Shown piece after piece: positions 33,124 through 44,751 of a stretch of DNA of 64,000 nucleotides (positions are counted from its first letter, which is position 1; each line of letters opens with the position of its first letter). The notes under the pieces were generated by a model that worked only from the letters and a program-made list of their open reading frames with translations, was not told the origin of the DNA and ran no database searches. The DNA lies in assembly GCF_958295425.1 (NCBI RefSeq), contig NC_081154.1, positions 19,860,951 to 19,924,950 of the forward strand, given 5' to 3'. This DNA comes from Solea solea (taxonomy: Eukaryota > Chordata > Actinopteri > Pleuronectiformes > Soleidae). The translations under genes were made by a program, and so were the position numbers.

Positions 33124-36100
33124 CTACAGAGAACACAGAGAACACCAGGAACCACACCAGACCCGGAACCCAGGATAAACCGGTTCAGTGAATGTGGTCC
33201 TGAAGGTGTGGAGGTGGACGAGTGAGTCAGAGAAGACTCTGTAGAAGGACAGAGTCCCAGCAGCACAGTCCACATACACTGATACTCTGTGAGAGACAGA
33301 GGACCTGATGGGTGTTTCTGTCCCACAGTGAAGGACAGAGTAACCACGATCATCAGAGCAGATCAGACTCCAGGACTGATTGTTACATCCAAACACACAG
33401 TCAGAACTGTCGCCTTCCCTCTCGATTCCTCTGTAACTCAGTGATATAAAAACTCTTCCTCTCCACTCGACCTCCCAGTAACAGCGACCAGTCAGACCAG
33501 GTCTACACAGCAGCTGAGGCCAGAACTCAAATCTGTCTGGATGATCAGGATACGACTGATCTTCTCTCACACAGGTCACTTTCCTGTTGTTGTCAGACAG
33601 TTTGAGGTTTCGGTGCATTGTGTTTGTGTCCAGTTCCAGTTCACATGAATCTGATGAAGACAACGAGACACAGCTGCAGTTTATAGATGATCAGCTGATA
33701 TGTTGTTATTTCCTCTAAATCCATACTTACACTTCCTGAGACCAGGTTTTAACCTGTGCTCTCCAGCATGGTCCATCCTGGAGGAAGAAACAGTCTGAAT
33801 GAGTTTCTGTCCAACATGAGTCCAAACCGTTGTCTTAATGACGCACTCTCGTGGACACAATTATGAACTACACCCTGATTATATGTGTCAGCTGTCCAGT
33901 CATTCATTTGCCTTTTTTTATGTAATACTTTGTATTACTCTTGTTGTTTTATTTTGAAAGTCATGGTCAGAGGTTCTGGACTCATGAAACTAGAGACCTG
34001 ATCCAGGGAACCCTTCAGCCAATATCTATGGTTCTAAGACAGTTGTGTCGCTGAGGAAGCTCCAGACTTCAGTGTTCACTCACATCAACTTCAATATTAG
34101 CATTTGTTGGTTCTTTAAGAAAGTTCATATTTTATCACCAACACAGACCAGAACTATCATCACACAGTCATTTACCTCCACAGTTCATTTATTGTATGTT
34201 TATCTAAACTGTAACTGTACTGAACATGAAGCAGAAGAGGAAGAGGAGGAGGAGAATACCTGAGAGAGTCCAGTCTCCTGTGTGGACTCTTCAGTCCAGC
34301 AGACAGCAGCTTCTTTCCTGAGTCTCCTGGATGATTGTAGCTCAGGTCCAGTTCTCTCAGATGGGAGGGGTTGGAGTTCAGAGCTGAGGTCAGAGAAGAA
34401 CATCCTTCCTTTGTGACCAGACAACCTGACAGACTGGAGTTAAGAAGATATGATGAACTCAGTGATTCAGAAAAAACATCTTCATCAACAAGAACCTACA
34501 GAAGCAAAGAGTCTGAGTCAGAGTTCTGACCTGAGAGTCTCCAGAGAACAGTGAGGACTCTTCAGTCCATCACACAGCAGCTTCACTCCTGAATTCTGCA
34601 GGTCGTTGTTACTCAGGTCCACGTGTCTCAGACTAGAGGAGACAGAGCTGAGGACTGAGGACAGAGCTTCACAGCTTCTCTCTGAGAGTTTACAGTCACT
34701 CAGTCTGAGGAAGAAGACAGTGATGAACAAAAGGTTAAACATGTTTGTCTTGTGCCCTTTAGAATATGTCTTATTAATATTTATATACTGATCCACGTAC
34801 AGAGCTTTGTTGGAGGCTTTGACCACCGGCAGCAGCTTCAGAAGAGCCTCCTCTGAAGCACAGTATTTCTTCAGGTCAAACTCTTCCAGATCTTTTCCTG
34901 ATGACAGTAAGATGAAGACCAGAGCTGACCACTGAGCAGGAGACAGTGTCTCTGTGGACAGGCGTCCTGATGTGAGGAACTCTTGGATCTCCTCCACAAG
35001 AGAACGATGGTTCAGTTCATTCAGACAGTGGAACAGGTTGATGCTTCTCTCTGCTGACAGATTCTCACTGATCTTCTTCTTGATGTACTCAACTGTTTTC
35101 TGATTGGTCTGTGAACCACTTCCTGTTTGTGTCAGCAGACCTCTTAAGAGCTTCTGATTGGTCTTCAGTGAAAGACCCAGGAGGAAGCGGAGGAACAAGT
35201 CCAGGTGTCCATTTGGACTCAGTAAGGCCTCGTCCACAGCACTCTGGTGCAGATGATTCAGTTTGTTTCTAAACAGTCTGGACCACTGGCTCGTTGTTGG
35301 TTCTTCTGACAACAGATTTGTTCCAGAGTTGATGAAGGTCAGATGAACATGAAGAGCAGCTAGAAACTCCTGAACACTCAGATGGACAAAGCAGAAGACC
35401 TTGTCCTGGTACAGGCCTCGCTCCTCTTTAAAGATCTGAGTGAAGACTCCTGAGTAAACTGAAGCAGCTGTGATATCGATGCCACACTCTGTCAGGTCTG
35501 ATTCATAGAAGATCAGGTTTCCTTTCTGCAGCTGCTCAAAAGCCAGTTTCCCCAAAGACTCAATCATTTTCCTGTTCTCTGGACTCCAGTGTGGATCTGT
35601 CTCAGCTCCTCCATCATATTTGACCTTCTTCACTTTGGACTGAACCACCAGGAAGTGGATGTACATCTCAGTCAGGGTCTTGGGCAGTTCTCCACCTTCT
35701 CTGGTTTTCAGCATGTTCTCCAGAACCTTTGCAGTGATCCAGCAGAAGACTGGGATGTGGCACATGATGTGGAGGCTTCGTGATGTCTGGATGTGGGAGA
35801 TGATCCTGCTGGTCTGCTCCTCATCTCTGAACCTCTTCCTGAAGTAGTCCTCCTTCTGTGGGTCTGTGAACCCTCTGACCTCTGTCACCATGTCCACACA
35901 GTCAGGAGGGATCTGATTGGCTGCTGCAGGTCGTGTGGTTATCCAGAGGCAAGCAGAGGGAAGCAGTTTCCCTCTGACAAGGTTTGTCAGCAACACGTCC
36001 ACTGAGGTGGACGCTGTGACGTCAGTCAGGATCTCAGTGTTGTGGAAGTCCAGAGGAAGTCGACACTCGTCCAGACCATCAAAGATGAAGACCACCCTAA

Positions 36101-38464
36101 AGTCTTCAAACCTGCAGATTCCTGCTTCTTTGGTTTCAGTGAAGAAGTGATGGATGAGTTCCACCAAACTGAACTTCTTCTCTTTCAACACATTCAGCTC
36201 TCTGAAGGTGAAGGGAAACATGAACTGTAAGTCCTGGTTGCTTTTGTCTTCAGCCCAGTCCAGAGTGAACTTCTGCGTTAACACTGTTTTCCCAATGCCA
36301 GCCACGCCCTTTGTCATCACTCTTCTGATTGGCCCGTCTCTTCCAGCTGAGGCTTTAAAGATGTCTTCTTGTCTGATGGTTGTTTCTGGTCTGTCTGGTT
36401 TCCAGGAAGCTCTTTCAATCTGTCTGACCTCGTGTTCTTCATTGACCTCTCCAGTCCCTCCCTCTGTGATGTAGAGCTCTGTGAAGATCTCATTCAGAAG
36501 GGTGGGGTTTCCTGCTTTAGCCACGCCCTCAAACAAACACTGGAACTTCTTCTTCAGGTTTGATTTGAGTTCACGTCGACAAGCTGAAGCTCTGGTTTCT
36601 GAAAGAACACAAGAAAATAAATCAGTGAGTGGATCATTGAGAAAATAAGATGTTCTTCCTTTCACATTAAAAGTCCTCTTACTGCTCTGCAGACAGTCAA
36701 CTAGCTTCTCCTGCTTCATCCTCCTCAAGAAGACCTCTATGATCTTCAGAAAGGCCTCTCTGCTCCTCCTCTGCTCCTCATCCTCCCTCTGACGGTCTAA
36801 GACTTCTGTGTGATCTGTATCCAGAACCTTCTGGATCTTCTTCAGCTCGTTCTTCACAAAGCAGATTATGTTTTCCTCCAGCAGCTGGAAAAGAACATGT
36901 GAAGTTTAACATTAGATGATCAGTGACAGAGTGAAGTCCTGCAGGTCCACAGAGCAGCATCCAGACTGTCAGGACCTGGACTCTGCTTCTATATTAACAG
37001 TAGTGTCATGTTTGTTCATTTAGACACCTTGAATATGGAGTCCAGGTCTGCTCCATGCTGCTGGACAGGCGGACCACTGAGAACCTCTGTCCTCTGCTGA
37101 TCAACTCTGAGGACAAAAGATTCCGTGTCATTTACTAAACAATCATTTGTTTCGGGTCCGCTTCAAGTGAACAAAATGCAGGAAGCAAACTACAACACAG
37201 GGCATTGTGGGTAAACACAATCAAAACATACGCGTGTGTAGAACAATAGCTGGGAGAAATGAGTGAGTCCATCGTTGCAGCGTATCTGTGTCGTAGGTTC
37301 ACATAATGCATTTGACGCTCTGATGTGGAGGAAACAGAAGTTTTCTTCATTGTTGTCTCGTCTTCTCCTTCAGTAATTCTTGATGCAGCGCCACCTCAGG
37401 CGAGTAGGGGAATACATTATTCAAAATGTTTGGTTCGTTTCACTAAAGGGTGAAAGCAAACTGGGACCAGCTGAACGTTGCAACCCCCAATCGTACCGAG
37501 TCTGGAGGAGACTATTAGGTGTGAATACGACTTTAAAGGATTTTCCATTATACAGTTCTAGTCCAACTAAGCTCGACTCAACTGAACTTGACTGTTTTTT
37601 TTCTTTTCCATCAGTGATAGAACCTGGTACCTGGTGTTTGTTTCAGTTCATGCTCTGATGTGGTTCCAAGCGAGCTGAGCTGATACTAAAATGTGACGTC
37701 AACAGAATGCCGGCCACTGATTGGTCATCACTGGAAGAGTCATGAGCACGACTCCGGGACAAGAATCAAAGCCGTCAAGAATGTTACAGCGAGCAGACGT
37801 GGTCCGTCAAGGACTTGCAGAAGTTCTTGTGTTTGCCTCGATCTTAATTGTTTGTGTGTTTGAGTAGCGTATAAAACAACGTCACACATCCGTGACGACC
37901 CCGCCCACGGTGAGAAAGCAGGTTCCCTTTGGTGGAGGATCATGTAAGTGTGTGTTCCTATGTGTGAAATTCTTACATCAGTTCACCATGATTTTGTCCA
38001 TCCTTGAAGTTAATACGACGATCCATAGACTTGTCACTCTTGATGGACACACAGCTGCGTCCAGGTCTGGCAGAGTCTGGTCCCTGTTGATGGATCCTCC
38101 TACAAAAATGTATTGGTACTGAATCTGAGGTCCCAAATATTTCTGGTGCTACATGGTGAATTGTTTGAATTTTTGACCTTCACCCGCCATCATCTGACCT
38201 CTGGTCTTGTTTGAAGTTCTCAGGTAGATCCATGGACCAATCACTCGACATGGAGACACAGCTGGGTCCAGGTCTGGCAGAGTCTTGTCCCTGTTGATGG
38301 ATCCTCCTTCAAACACAGGACATGATATGTAAATAAAACACTGTGATATGGAGACGAGTCCTATGGTCCATGAGTTCCTCATCTCACCTCTGACCATCAT
38401 GTTCCTCACACAGACTGGTTTTAGAGGGCGGAAGTTCCTCTTCATTCTCCTTGATCTGATTCAT
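33124..38464 (-). CDS. NLRC3-like NOD-like receptor with C-terminal B30.2 domain
   Basis: Predicted cytosolic innate immune sensor of the fish NLR-C group. Nine coding exons fit with exact phases: 38388-38464 (ATG), 38199-38306, 37977-38099, 37028-37106, 34801-36884, 34531-34704, 34260-34433, 33731-33777 and 33124-33650 (stop); 3393 nt, 1130 aa. Exons 2 and 3 each encode the repeat PGPSCVSM/PGRSCVSI typical of these N-termini. Residues 130-280 are FISNA. NACHT follows with Walker A GVAGIGKT (about 322-329) and Walker B VVFIFDGLDEC (about 393-403). Two 174-bp LRR exons follow, the usual length. The last exon is PRY-SPRY (SDNNRKVT, YWEVEW, SFYRV). No stop or frameshift is seen. The start is chosen from MNQIKENEEELPPSKTSLC, which matches the family; it follows a CAGCAG acceptor. 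A readable but intronic stretch at 34705-34800 should not be counted as protein. Confidence 0.88.
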
Positions 38465-39284
38465 AGCTGAGCGCCACCTGCTGGGAGAATAAAAGTCACT
38501 CATTACAAGTTCTGCTAACATTGACCTAATGTGGGACGGTCAGCAAGAAGACTCGCTGAAGACTTTTAACCGCAGAATTGGCCGACATGACCCTCATTGG
38601 CTGACTGACCAATCGACACAGCCCATTGGTTTATGCTAATAATGGACTGTCAGTCAGTTATTGAGTGGGCTCTGGGCTGGTGATCCTTGAGTCACCAATG
38701 CTGATCAGTAAACCAGGTTTCATAGACCATCAACCACCAAAAAGTCATTAGAAGAGGAGGCTTCCATTTGTACTAAAATAACAGACTCATGTGGTCCAGC
38801 AGCAGGGGCTGCAGAAGCAGAACCAGGAGGAGAGTGAGAAGGACAGACCATTCCTGACCCTGGCACCGTCCTCTGGACCTCAGGCTTCTCACAACCTCAT
38901 CATCATCATCATGTCTTTTATTTATTCTGTACAGCACTTCTTGAGCAGAACACGAACACAAAGGAACATAAACTATATGTAGATGTCTTATAGTTATTGG
39001 GATGAAAATCGAGAACTGGTCATGTTTTGGTCCCAGTTTGTCATGAGTTAGAACCAAAGTGTGAAGAATCGTCTGAACAAATAGTTCCTTCTATAAATAG
39101 TTATGTTACTTTTGACTAACTTCACTCAAAAACAGGTGGGAATTCTAAAATAAAGATCGCTCAGGTCGCTTCTCAACCATGATGATGATGAAACTGCTGC
39201 TGTCACATGATGATGTTTGACGTCGCGCTGCGTTGCTTACTCTCCAACCGTCACAGCCTCGAGTGCTTGAAATTTTTGGCTGAT
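38465..39284 (-). other. NLR 5' intron, proximal part
   Basis: Non-coding; matches 1660-2290 in copy 1. A tandem acceptor CAGCAG lies at 38477-38482, overlapping the CTCF-like core CCAGCAGGTGGCGCT (minus, 38471-38485), 7 bases before the start codon. Confidence 0.6.
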
Positions 39285-40345
39285 TTGTACTTGCATACTT
39301 GGGAAGAATATACTTGAGAAGTATGCTGGGAGTACACATTTGCCAAGTACAGGAGTACACAAGTATGATTCTTCAATTGGAACAGCAGCGTACTTCCTTG
39401 TTCTACTGTTTGAATGGCTGGTGGTAATGAGTGCTTAAGCCTCATTAGCGCCACCTACAGTGTTGATGAATGAACATATGAAATACTTTTAATAAATGCA
39501 TATATATTGTTATTATTTTCACATTTTAAATATTTAACTTCATTTAATTTATTATTATTGCATCCACTTCCTTTATTATCTATTTATATACAATACAAAT
39601 AATACACTGTGGAAATAGATATATTACAGCATTGTAGTGTGTGTGTATATACTGTATAAGTACATATTATATTTAAATACAGATACAATGACTGTGCGAC
39701 TTTAATATAAATCTAACATTCAAAGTTAAAATAAATAAAACATTAACAATATACAAACCTTCAAACTGTCAGGTTAAAACGTTTCCATTAAAACCAAAAT
39801 AACACGTCAACAACAAATCTATGGATCACACCGAGCATCTAATGACAGCGACGTCTGAGCCAGCGGATCATTTCATCAGGACAGGCCCAGGTCACGCTGC
39901 TCTGTGCCGGGCACAGTGAGCGCCGAGCGTCTGCAGAGGCGGAGCTTATCACCTCCGACAAACGTCGCTGCCAAACTATAAATACGTCATATCTTCATAC
40001 ACAAACCACATTTTCTAAATGAACAAATGATTAATTTCTCGCTTCAAATGATGTTAAAACTTTGTTTCGGGACACAGAAAAATATTTATTTCAGATTTAT
40101 ATTTGTATTATCTGCTGCTATGTTCCACCGAAATGCATTCTGGGATACATGGCTTTCCAAAGTACGCTTAAGTCACCTCCGATGCATACTTGGCAAAATG
40201 GGCGGAGTGAGAACACTTCTGGGTTTGAGAACCGTTCTCGCTGTTCGCTTACTTGAGAATTGGAACAACACTTGGACTGAGGCTGATGACGTTTTCACAA
40301 GTACGGGAGTATGCAAGTACGCACAAGTACGCACAAGTACTTAGT
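39285..40345. mobile_element. MITE-like element with CAAGTA-rich ends (complete copy)
   Basis: The left end (39285-39400) and right end (40270-40345) are both rich in CAAGTA/TACTTG units in inverted orientation, around an AT-rich core (39475-39816). It lies within the 5' UTR intron of the NLR gene. Open frames inside are short and unrecognised. Confidence 0.5.
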
Positions 40346-40557
40346 TAATTTGTTGATGGAAGCTGTCAGACCAGTTCAGACTCTTCATGCAGGAATGTTG
40401 AAAACAAAAAGTCAGATGATAAAGATTCAGCAGTGATTTTACTGAGGACACACAAACACACTGTCACTCATAGAAATGACCTGAATAACATGGATCTATA
40501 TGAGCAGCAGCCAATCACAGTCCAGACAGTGTCACATTTGTCAGGTAAGAGTCTCAC

Positions 40558-40665
40558 CTGCTGAACTGAGCTCAGGTCCACTCACACACACACTGTCCAC
40601 CTTCACGTGGACACCAGACGCTGCCGATTGTCCCTCGTCTGTCCTGCCGTCTTTCTGTGTCTGAT
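40558..40665 (-). other. Putative 5' UTR exon of the NLR gene
   Basis: On minus this 108-bp GC-rich stretch is preceded by TGTCCTCAG and followed by a strong donor CAG/GTGAGA at 40558. It contains no long frame. It would splice to the acceptor at 38480 or 38477 just before the start codon. Its counterpart is absent from NLR copy 1. Confidence 0.5.
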
Positions 40666-41139
40666 CTGAGGACACAAAGTCACGTCCTCATACCTTCAGA
40701 GTCAAAGTCTAAATAAATCAGTGTGACACTAGACCCAGTTCAGCCTTTGATACCTGTCCAGACTCCTCCCCCTTCACTGACAGGTGTCTCATTGAACTTT
40801 GGTGATGTTATCCAAGAACAAACATGGACACAATGTCAAACTTTACTTGGACACAACATGGACACAGTCACACATGACACAAAGTAGTTCTGCTACCTGT
40901 CCACTAGGTAGCGCTACCAGAGGTGAAAAACCTCACTGAAGACAAAGTCTGTGTACAAATGTACAATATGGACGTACTGTATGAAATACATTGACATAAA
41001 AGTGTTGTGACGGAGCCGCTCCCTCAGAATAGTGCACACACGCGATCTTTTCCACTGACAAACTAAAACAGTGTAAATTCTTTATTCAAAGCTACACGGA
41101 GCCACTGCAGAAGGCAGGTTGCCACAGGTTGCAGGCCGA
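40666..41139. other. Intergenic sequence upstream of NLR
   Basis: No gene seen. CTCTCACC-like and (CA)-rich bits only; holds the likely NLR promoter region without a clear TATA box. Confidence 0.4.
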
Positions 41140-41525
41140 GCCGCAGGTTGCAGACCCTGGATCAATCCCAACACTTGTGTAAGCCTGATGGGCGGGGCAA
41201 GAGGTTTCAAAGTGTCAGCTACAGTAAGAGTCTCATAGAGAGTATGTGTTGGTTATGGAGAAGGAAAGTCAAGATGGAAACACATGCATCTTTGCTCAAA
41301 GACAGAGGTTCATAAAACTCAGTCTATCAAGATCCCTTATCTTTCAGTGTCAAGCCACTGAGGTAGTGGTCACTTTGCAACATGGGACCTCATGTGTCAC
41401 AAACAATACAAAAGTCAGATTTTCCCTCCTCCTGCACCTGTCTTCTCCATCTCACCGGAGGACACAGACTCCTCTGCTTGAAAGGACAGACTGTTTCTGG
41501 AAGTCTTCACTGAATTTTGAATCCA
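41140..41525. repeat. Duplicon copy 2, left part
   Basis: Matches 23025-23440 closely with one gap of about 30 bp. It continues at 44364 after the foldback element. Confidence 0.75.
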
Positions 41526-42446
41526 GGCTCTGTAGAACCTGATAATTTAATAAATCCCTGATAATGTAATAACCCCGATAATGTAATAAAAATTTGCACT
41601 TGAGGCCACTGAAAATGTAATAAAACCTGATAATGTAATAACTTCCCGATAATGTAATAAAGTGCATTTCCCAATAATGTAATACACTTTTTACCAATAA
41701 TGTAATAAAGTATTACATTAACGGGAGGTTATTACATTATCAGGTTAGCCCTTAATTTCGCAGGTCCTGATAATGTAATAATTCCCCAATATTGTAATAA
41801 TTTAACAGCAGACCACCCGTTACTTGGGTTCAAGTGGTGATACTGTGTAAGCAACGCAAGCTCGAGAGCTATAGTGTCACCAACAGGACAGAGTTGGACA
41901 TGCATGTATGTACATTAACTTTTGACTTGTTCATCCGTTTTTTTCTGCAATCCTTTAACATATTTTAACCACACTTGGTACATAGATTCATGACATCATC
42001 TTTTGGTGACCTTTGACCTCTGGGGGGGATGTTTAACAGGAATTTAGCTTATAGCTCTGCAAGGTTTTTATTTATCCAAACCAAACTTGGCACATAGTCT
42101 TATGACCCCCATCCTGATGATGCACGAATAACTTGGTGACCTTTGACCTCTGTAAGAGCATTATAATCACAGTGAGTGTGATCATATCACAGTCGATCTA
42201 TTACTTATTAATTATGAAACTGATGTTAGCATGTTCCATCCAGTTCAAATGCTTGTGCTCGGAGACCACAAGGAGTGGTGGAGGCCTGGATGCTGAAAGA
42301 AAGTTCAAATCCATGTTAAAAATAGTCATGATGAAGACATCAACCATAGAGTTCTAAGTTCTAAAATGATGGCTTTAAAATGAGGTTGCTTTTCTGGATA
42401 TAAGTTACTTGTGTGTTGTGTGTGTACTGTTGTGTGTTGAAATTAA

Positions 42447-43540
42447 AGGGGACATATTATGCAAAATCAGCTTTTTAACCATTTCAATACTTATATTTAG
42501 GACTCTGGAGGCCCTACCAGTCGCCAAAGTGTGGAAAAAGAATACTCAGTCCTGTTTTCGTGGTCCCCCTTAGTGTAAGTATAGGCGATAAAACATGCGA
42601 TGTTGAATTCCCTGCACTTATGACGGCAGCATGTGCATTTCACCACGAATGTTACCACCCACCAGTAAGTTTACCTCGAGAGCTCCACCTTAGCTCCACC
42701 TTAGCTCCACCTTAGCTCCACCATGTCTCTATAAAATGCGAGAGTGCAGGCGAGGGAGGAAGAGCGGTATTATGTCAACGTGGAGGGACAAGTGTGCTGT
42801 TGGTGGCTGCACAGTGGAGCACAGTGTTTTACACAAACTTCCAGCCTCAGAGGATTTTATATATGAAGCTGATGTGCCGGATAAAGTCAGTAAACGTGTG
42901 TTCGTGTGTTCGCACCACTTCCAATCAGACTGCGGCCAGCAGTCGCCGTATTTTGTCAGCAACCGTATTTCACCGACGTACAAACACACACATTTTTAAG
43001 AAAAGGTCAAATAGAGCTCATTACTGACCATTCTGACACGTCCTAATTAAAAATATGTATACATGCAGCGGCAGTTTATGCAGCTCGCCGCTCACCGCTG
43101 GCGATCAGCTGTGGCGATCAGCGGTGCTGTCCCTAAGTGTTTTTAACTGATTTACAGTTCAGCACTGTTTGGCTTGCAAGAACAGTGGCACTCTCGCTGT
43201 TTTCTGCGCATGCTGCCATGTTGATATTGTCAGAAAACTAGTGGAGGGAGGGGGAGAGGAATGGAGCAGAGGGAACAGGAGCTGAGCGAGTGAACGCAGT
43301 AACAAGGACAAATCAGAAACCGACCTGGAAGAAGTGGGTGTGTGTTTGCCTGTGTCTCATTTGCATGTAAAGGGACCACGCACAAAACCTATCATTCTGA
43401 AAGGGGCGGGTTTAGCAGGGTTATTGAACTGCTATGGTGCTTCATCCTTATGGTATTTTGACCAAAGCATGTTACTGACATGTTCATTAGGACACCAGGG
43501 AACTAGTTTAATTTGGGAAATAGGGTATAATATGTCTCCT
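42447..43540 (+). mobile_element. Kolobok-like TTAA transposon inside the foldback element
   Basis: The terminal inverted repeats are AGGGGACATATTAT and ATAATATGTCTCCT, flanked on both sides by TTAA (42443-42446, 43541-43544). TTAA duplications occur in piggyBac and Kolobok; the THAP finger inside favours Kolobok, whose transposases carry THAP domains. At 1.1 kb it is non-autonomous. Confidence 0.65.
42736..42999 (+). pseudogene. THAP zinc-finger remnant
   Basis: The 87-codon frame has CAVGGC, then HKLP, then FVCSHHFQSDC: the C-x4-C ... C-x2-H pattern of THAP DNA-binding fingers. The spacing between the halves is short (about 30 residues), the invariant Trp and the AVPTIF box are missing, and no transposase domain follows. 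It is best read as the truncated N-terminus of a Kolobok-type transposase. Confidence 0.65.
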
Positions 43541-44363
43541 TTAAGTAAACAGTTTAAACACAGCGCCCCCAGAGGTCAAAGATCACCATTTTTTGTGGTA
43601 TCCCCAGGATGATGTCATGAATCTATGTACCAAGTTTGGTTAAATATGTTAAAGGCTTGCAGAGAAATTGGCTTACTTCCTGTTTGGTGACCTCAACGTC
43701 ATGTTTGATTGGCTGCCACGGCCAAGTGCCTTTGAATTTCAAGATGTTGAATGCATTCGTGTGGCATGGTCTGAAGATCATCTGAACGATGTTTTGAGAA
43801 GATTACACAGAATGTGTGACAAGACAAGCCTTTAAATGGTTATGGATCAAATCAAAGATGGCAGAAAATCCAATATGGCCGAAAAAAAACATTAAGGGTG
43901 CGTTGAACTCGGCTTGGCCCAAGGATTCCAGTGATACATCGTTTGTGAAAAACGGATGAACAAGTCAAAAGTTAATGTACATACATACATGTCCAACTTT
44001 GTCCTGTTGGTGGCACTAGAGCTCTCAAGCTTGCGTTGCTTACACAGTATCACCACTTGAACCCAAGTAACGGGTGGTCTGCTGTTAAATTATTACAATA
44101 TTGGGGAATTATTACATTATCAGGACCTGCGAAATGAAGGCTAACCTGATAATGTAATAACCTCCCGTCAATGTAATACTTTATTACATTATTGGTCAAA
44201 ATTGTATTACATTATTGGGAAATGCACTTTATTACATTATCAGGAAGTTATTACATTATCAGGTTTTATTACGTTTTCAAAGGACTCAAGTGCAAATTTT
44301 TATTACATTATCAGGGTTATTACATTATCAGGGATTTATTACATTATCAGGTTCTACAGGCTC

Positions 44364-44751
44364 CTTGTTTGAACAGGCCTTATTTTTCACATTTTAGATC
44401 CTCAGTCGTTATCAGCTCTCAGTCACTTTGCAACTGTTGTAATATTTGTCAGTATATTAGACCCCCAAGTGGCTAGATTTGTGTGTTGTAAGTAAACTGA
44501 CCTCATAAACCCAGGTGTTTCCACAAGCCATCATTTGTGATTGACCCCAAAGTTAGTCATATGTCACTTTTTTTTTTTACATTTTTTACATTTTTTACAG
44601 TTTTTACATGTTCTGAAACTGAAATCTTTTGTTTAATTTTTGATTTGTCTTTTCAAGCTGATTGGATGAAGTAAAATATGTGACCCCATAAACCACTGAA
44701 AAAACACAGTGACCCAATAAATCACTGAAAAAACAGTGACCCAATACCACA
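44364..44751. repeat. Duplicon copy 2, right part
   Basis: 44364-44690 matches 23445-23775. It is followed by a short tandem ACCCAATAAA(C/T)CACTGAAAAA repeat up to the L2 boundary. No gene. Confidence 0.7.

Larger units (their letters stand above)
41531..44358. mobile_element. Foldback DNA element with about 410-bp inverted arms
   Basis: The arms 41531-41942 and about 43950-44358 are inverted copies, starting TGTAGAACC and ending GGTTCTACA. They are flanked by the 5-bp direct repeat GGCTC (41526-41530, 44359-44363). The outer arms are built from a tandem motif CTGATAATGTAATAA repeated about eight times with variations. The interior holds the Kolobok-like element and unique sequence without a transposase I recognise. 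Confidence 0.8.

Noticed and set aside
34705..34800. Coding continuity between the NACHT exon and the first LRR exon
   Set aside because: The frame reads through, but GTACGT at 34800 and a CCTCAG acceptor at 34705 mark an intron, and the exon becomes exactly 174 bp when it is removed.
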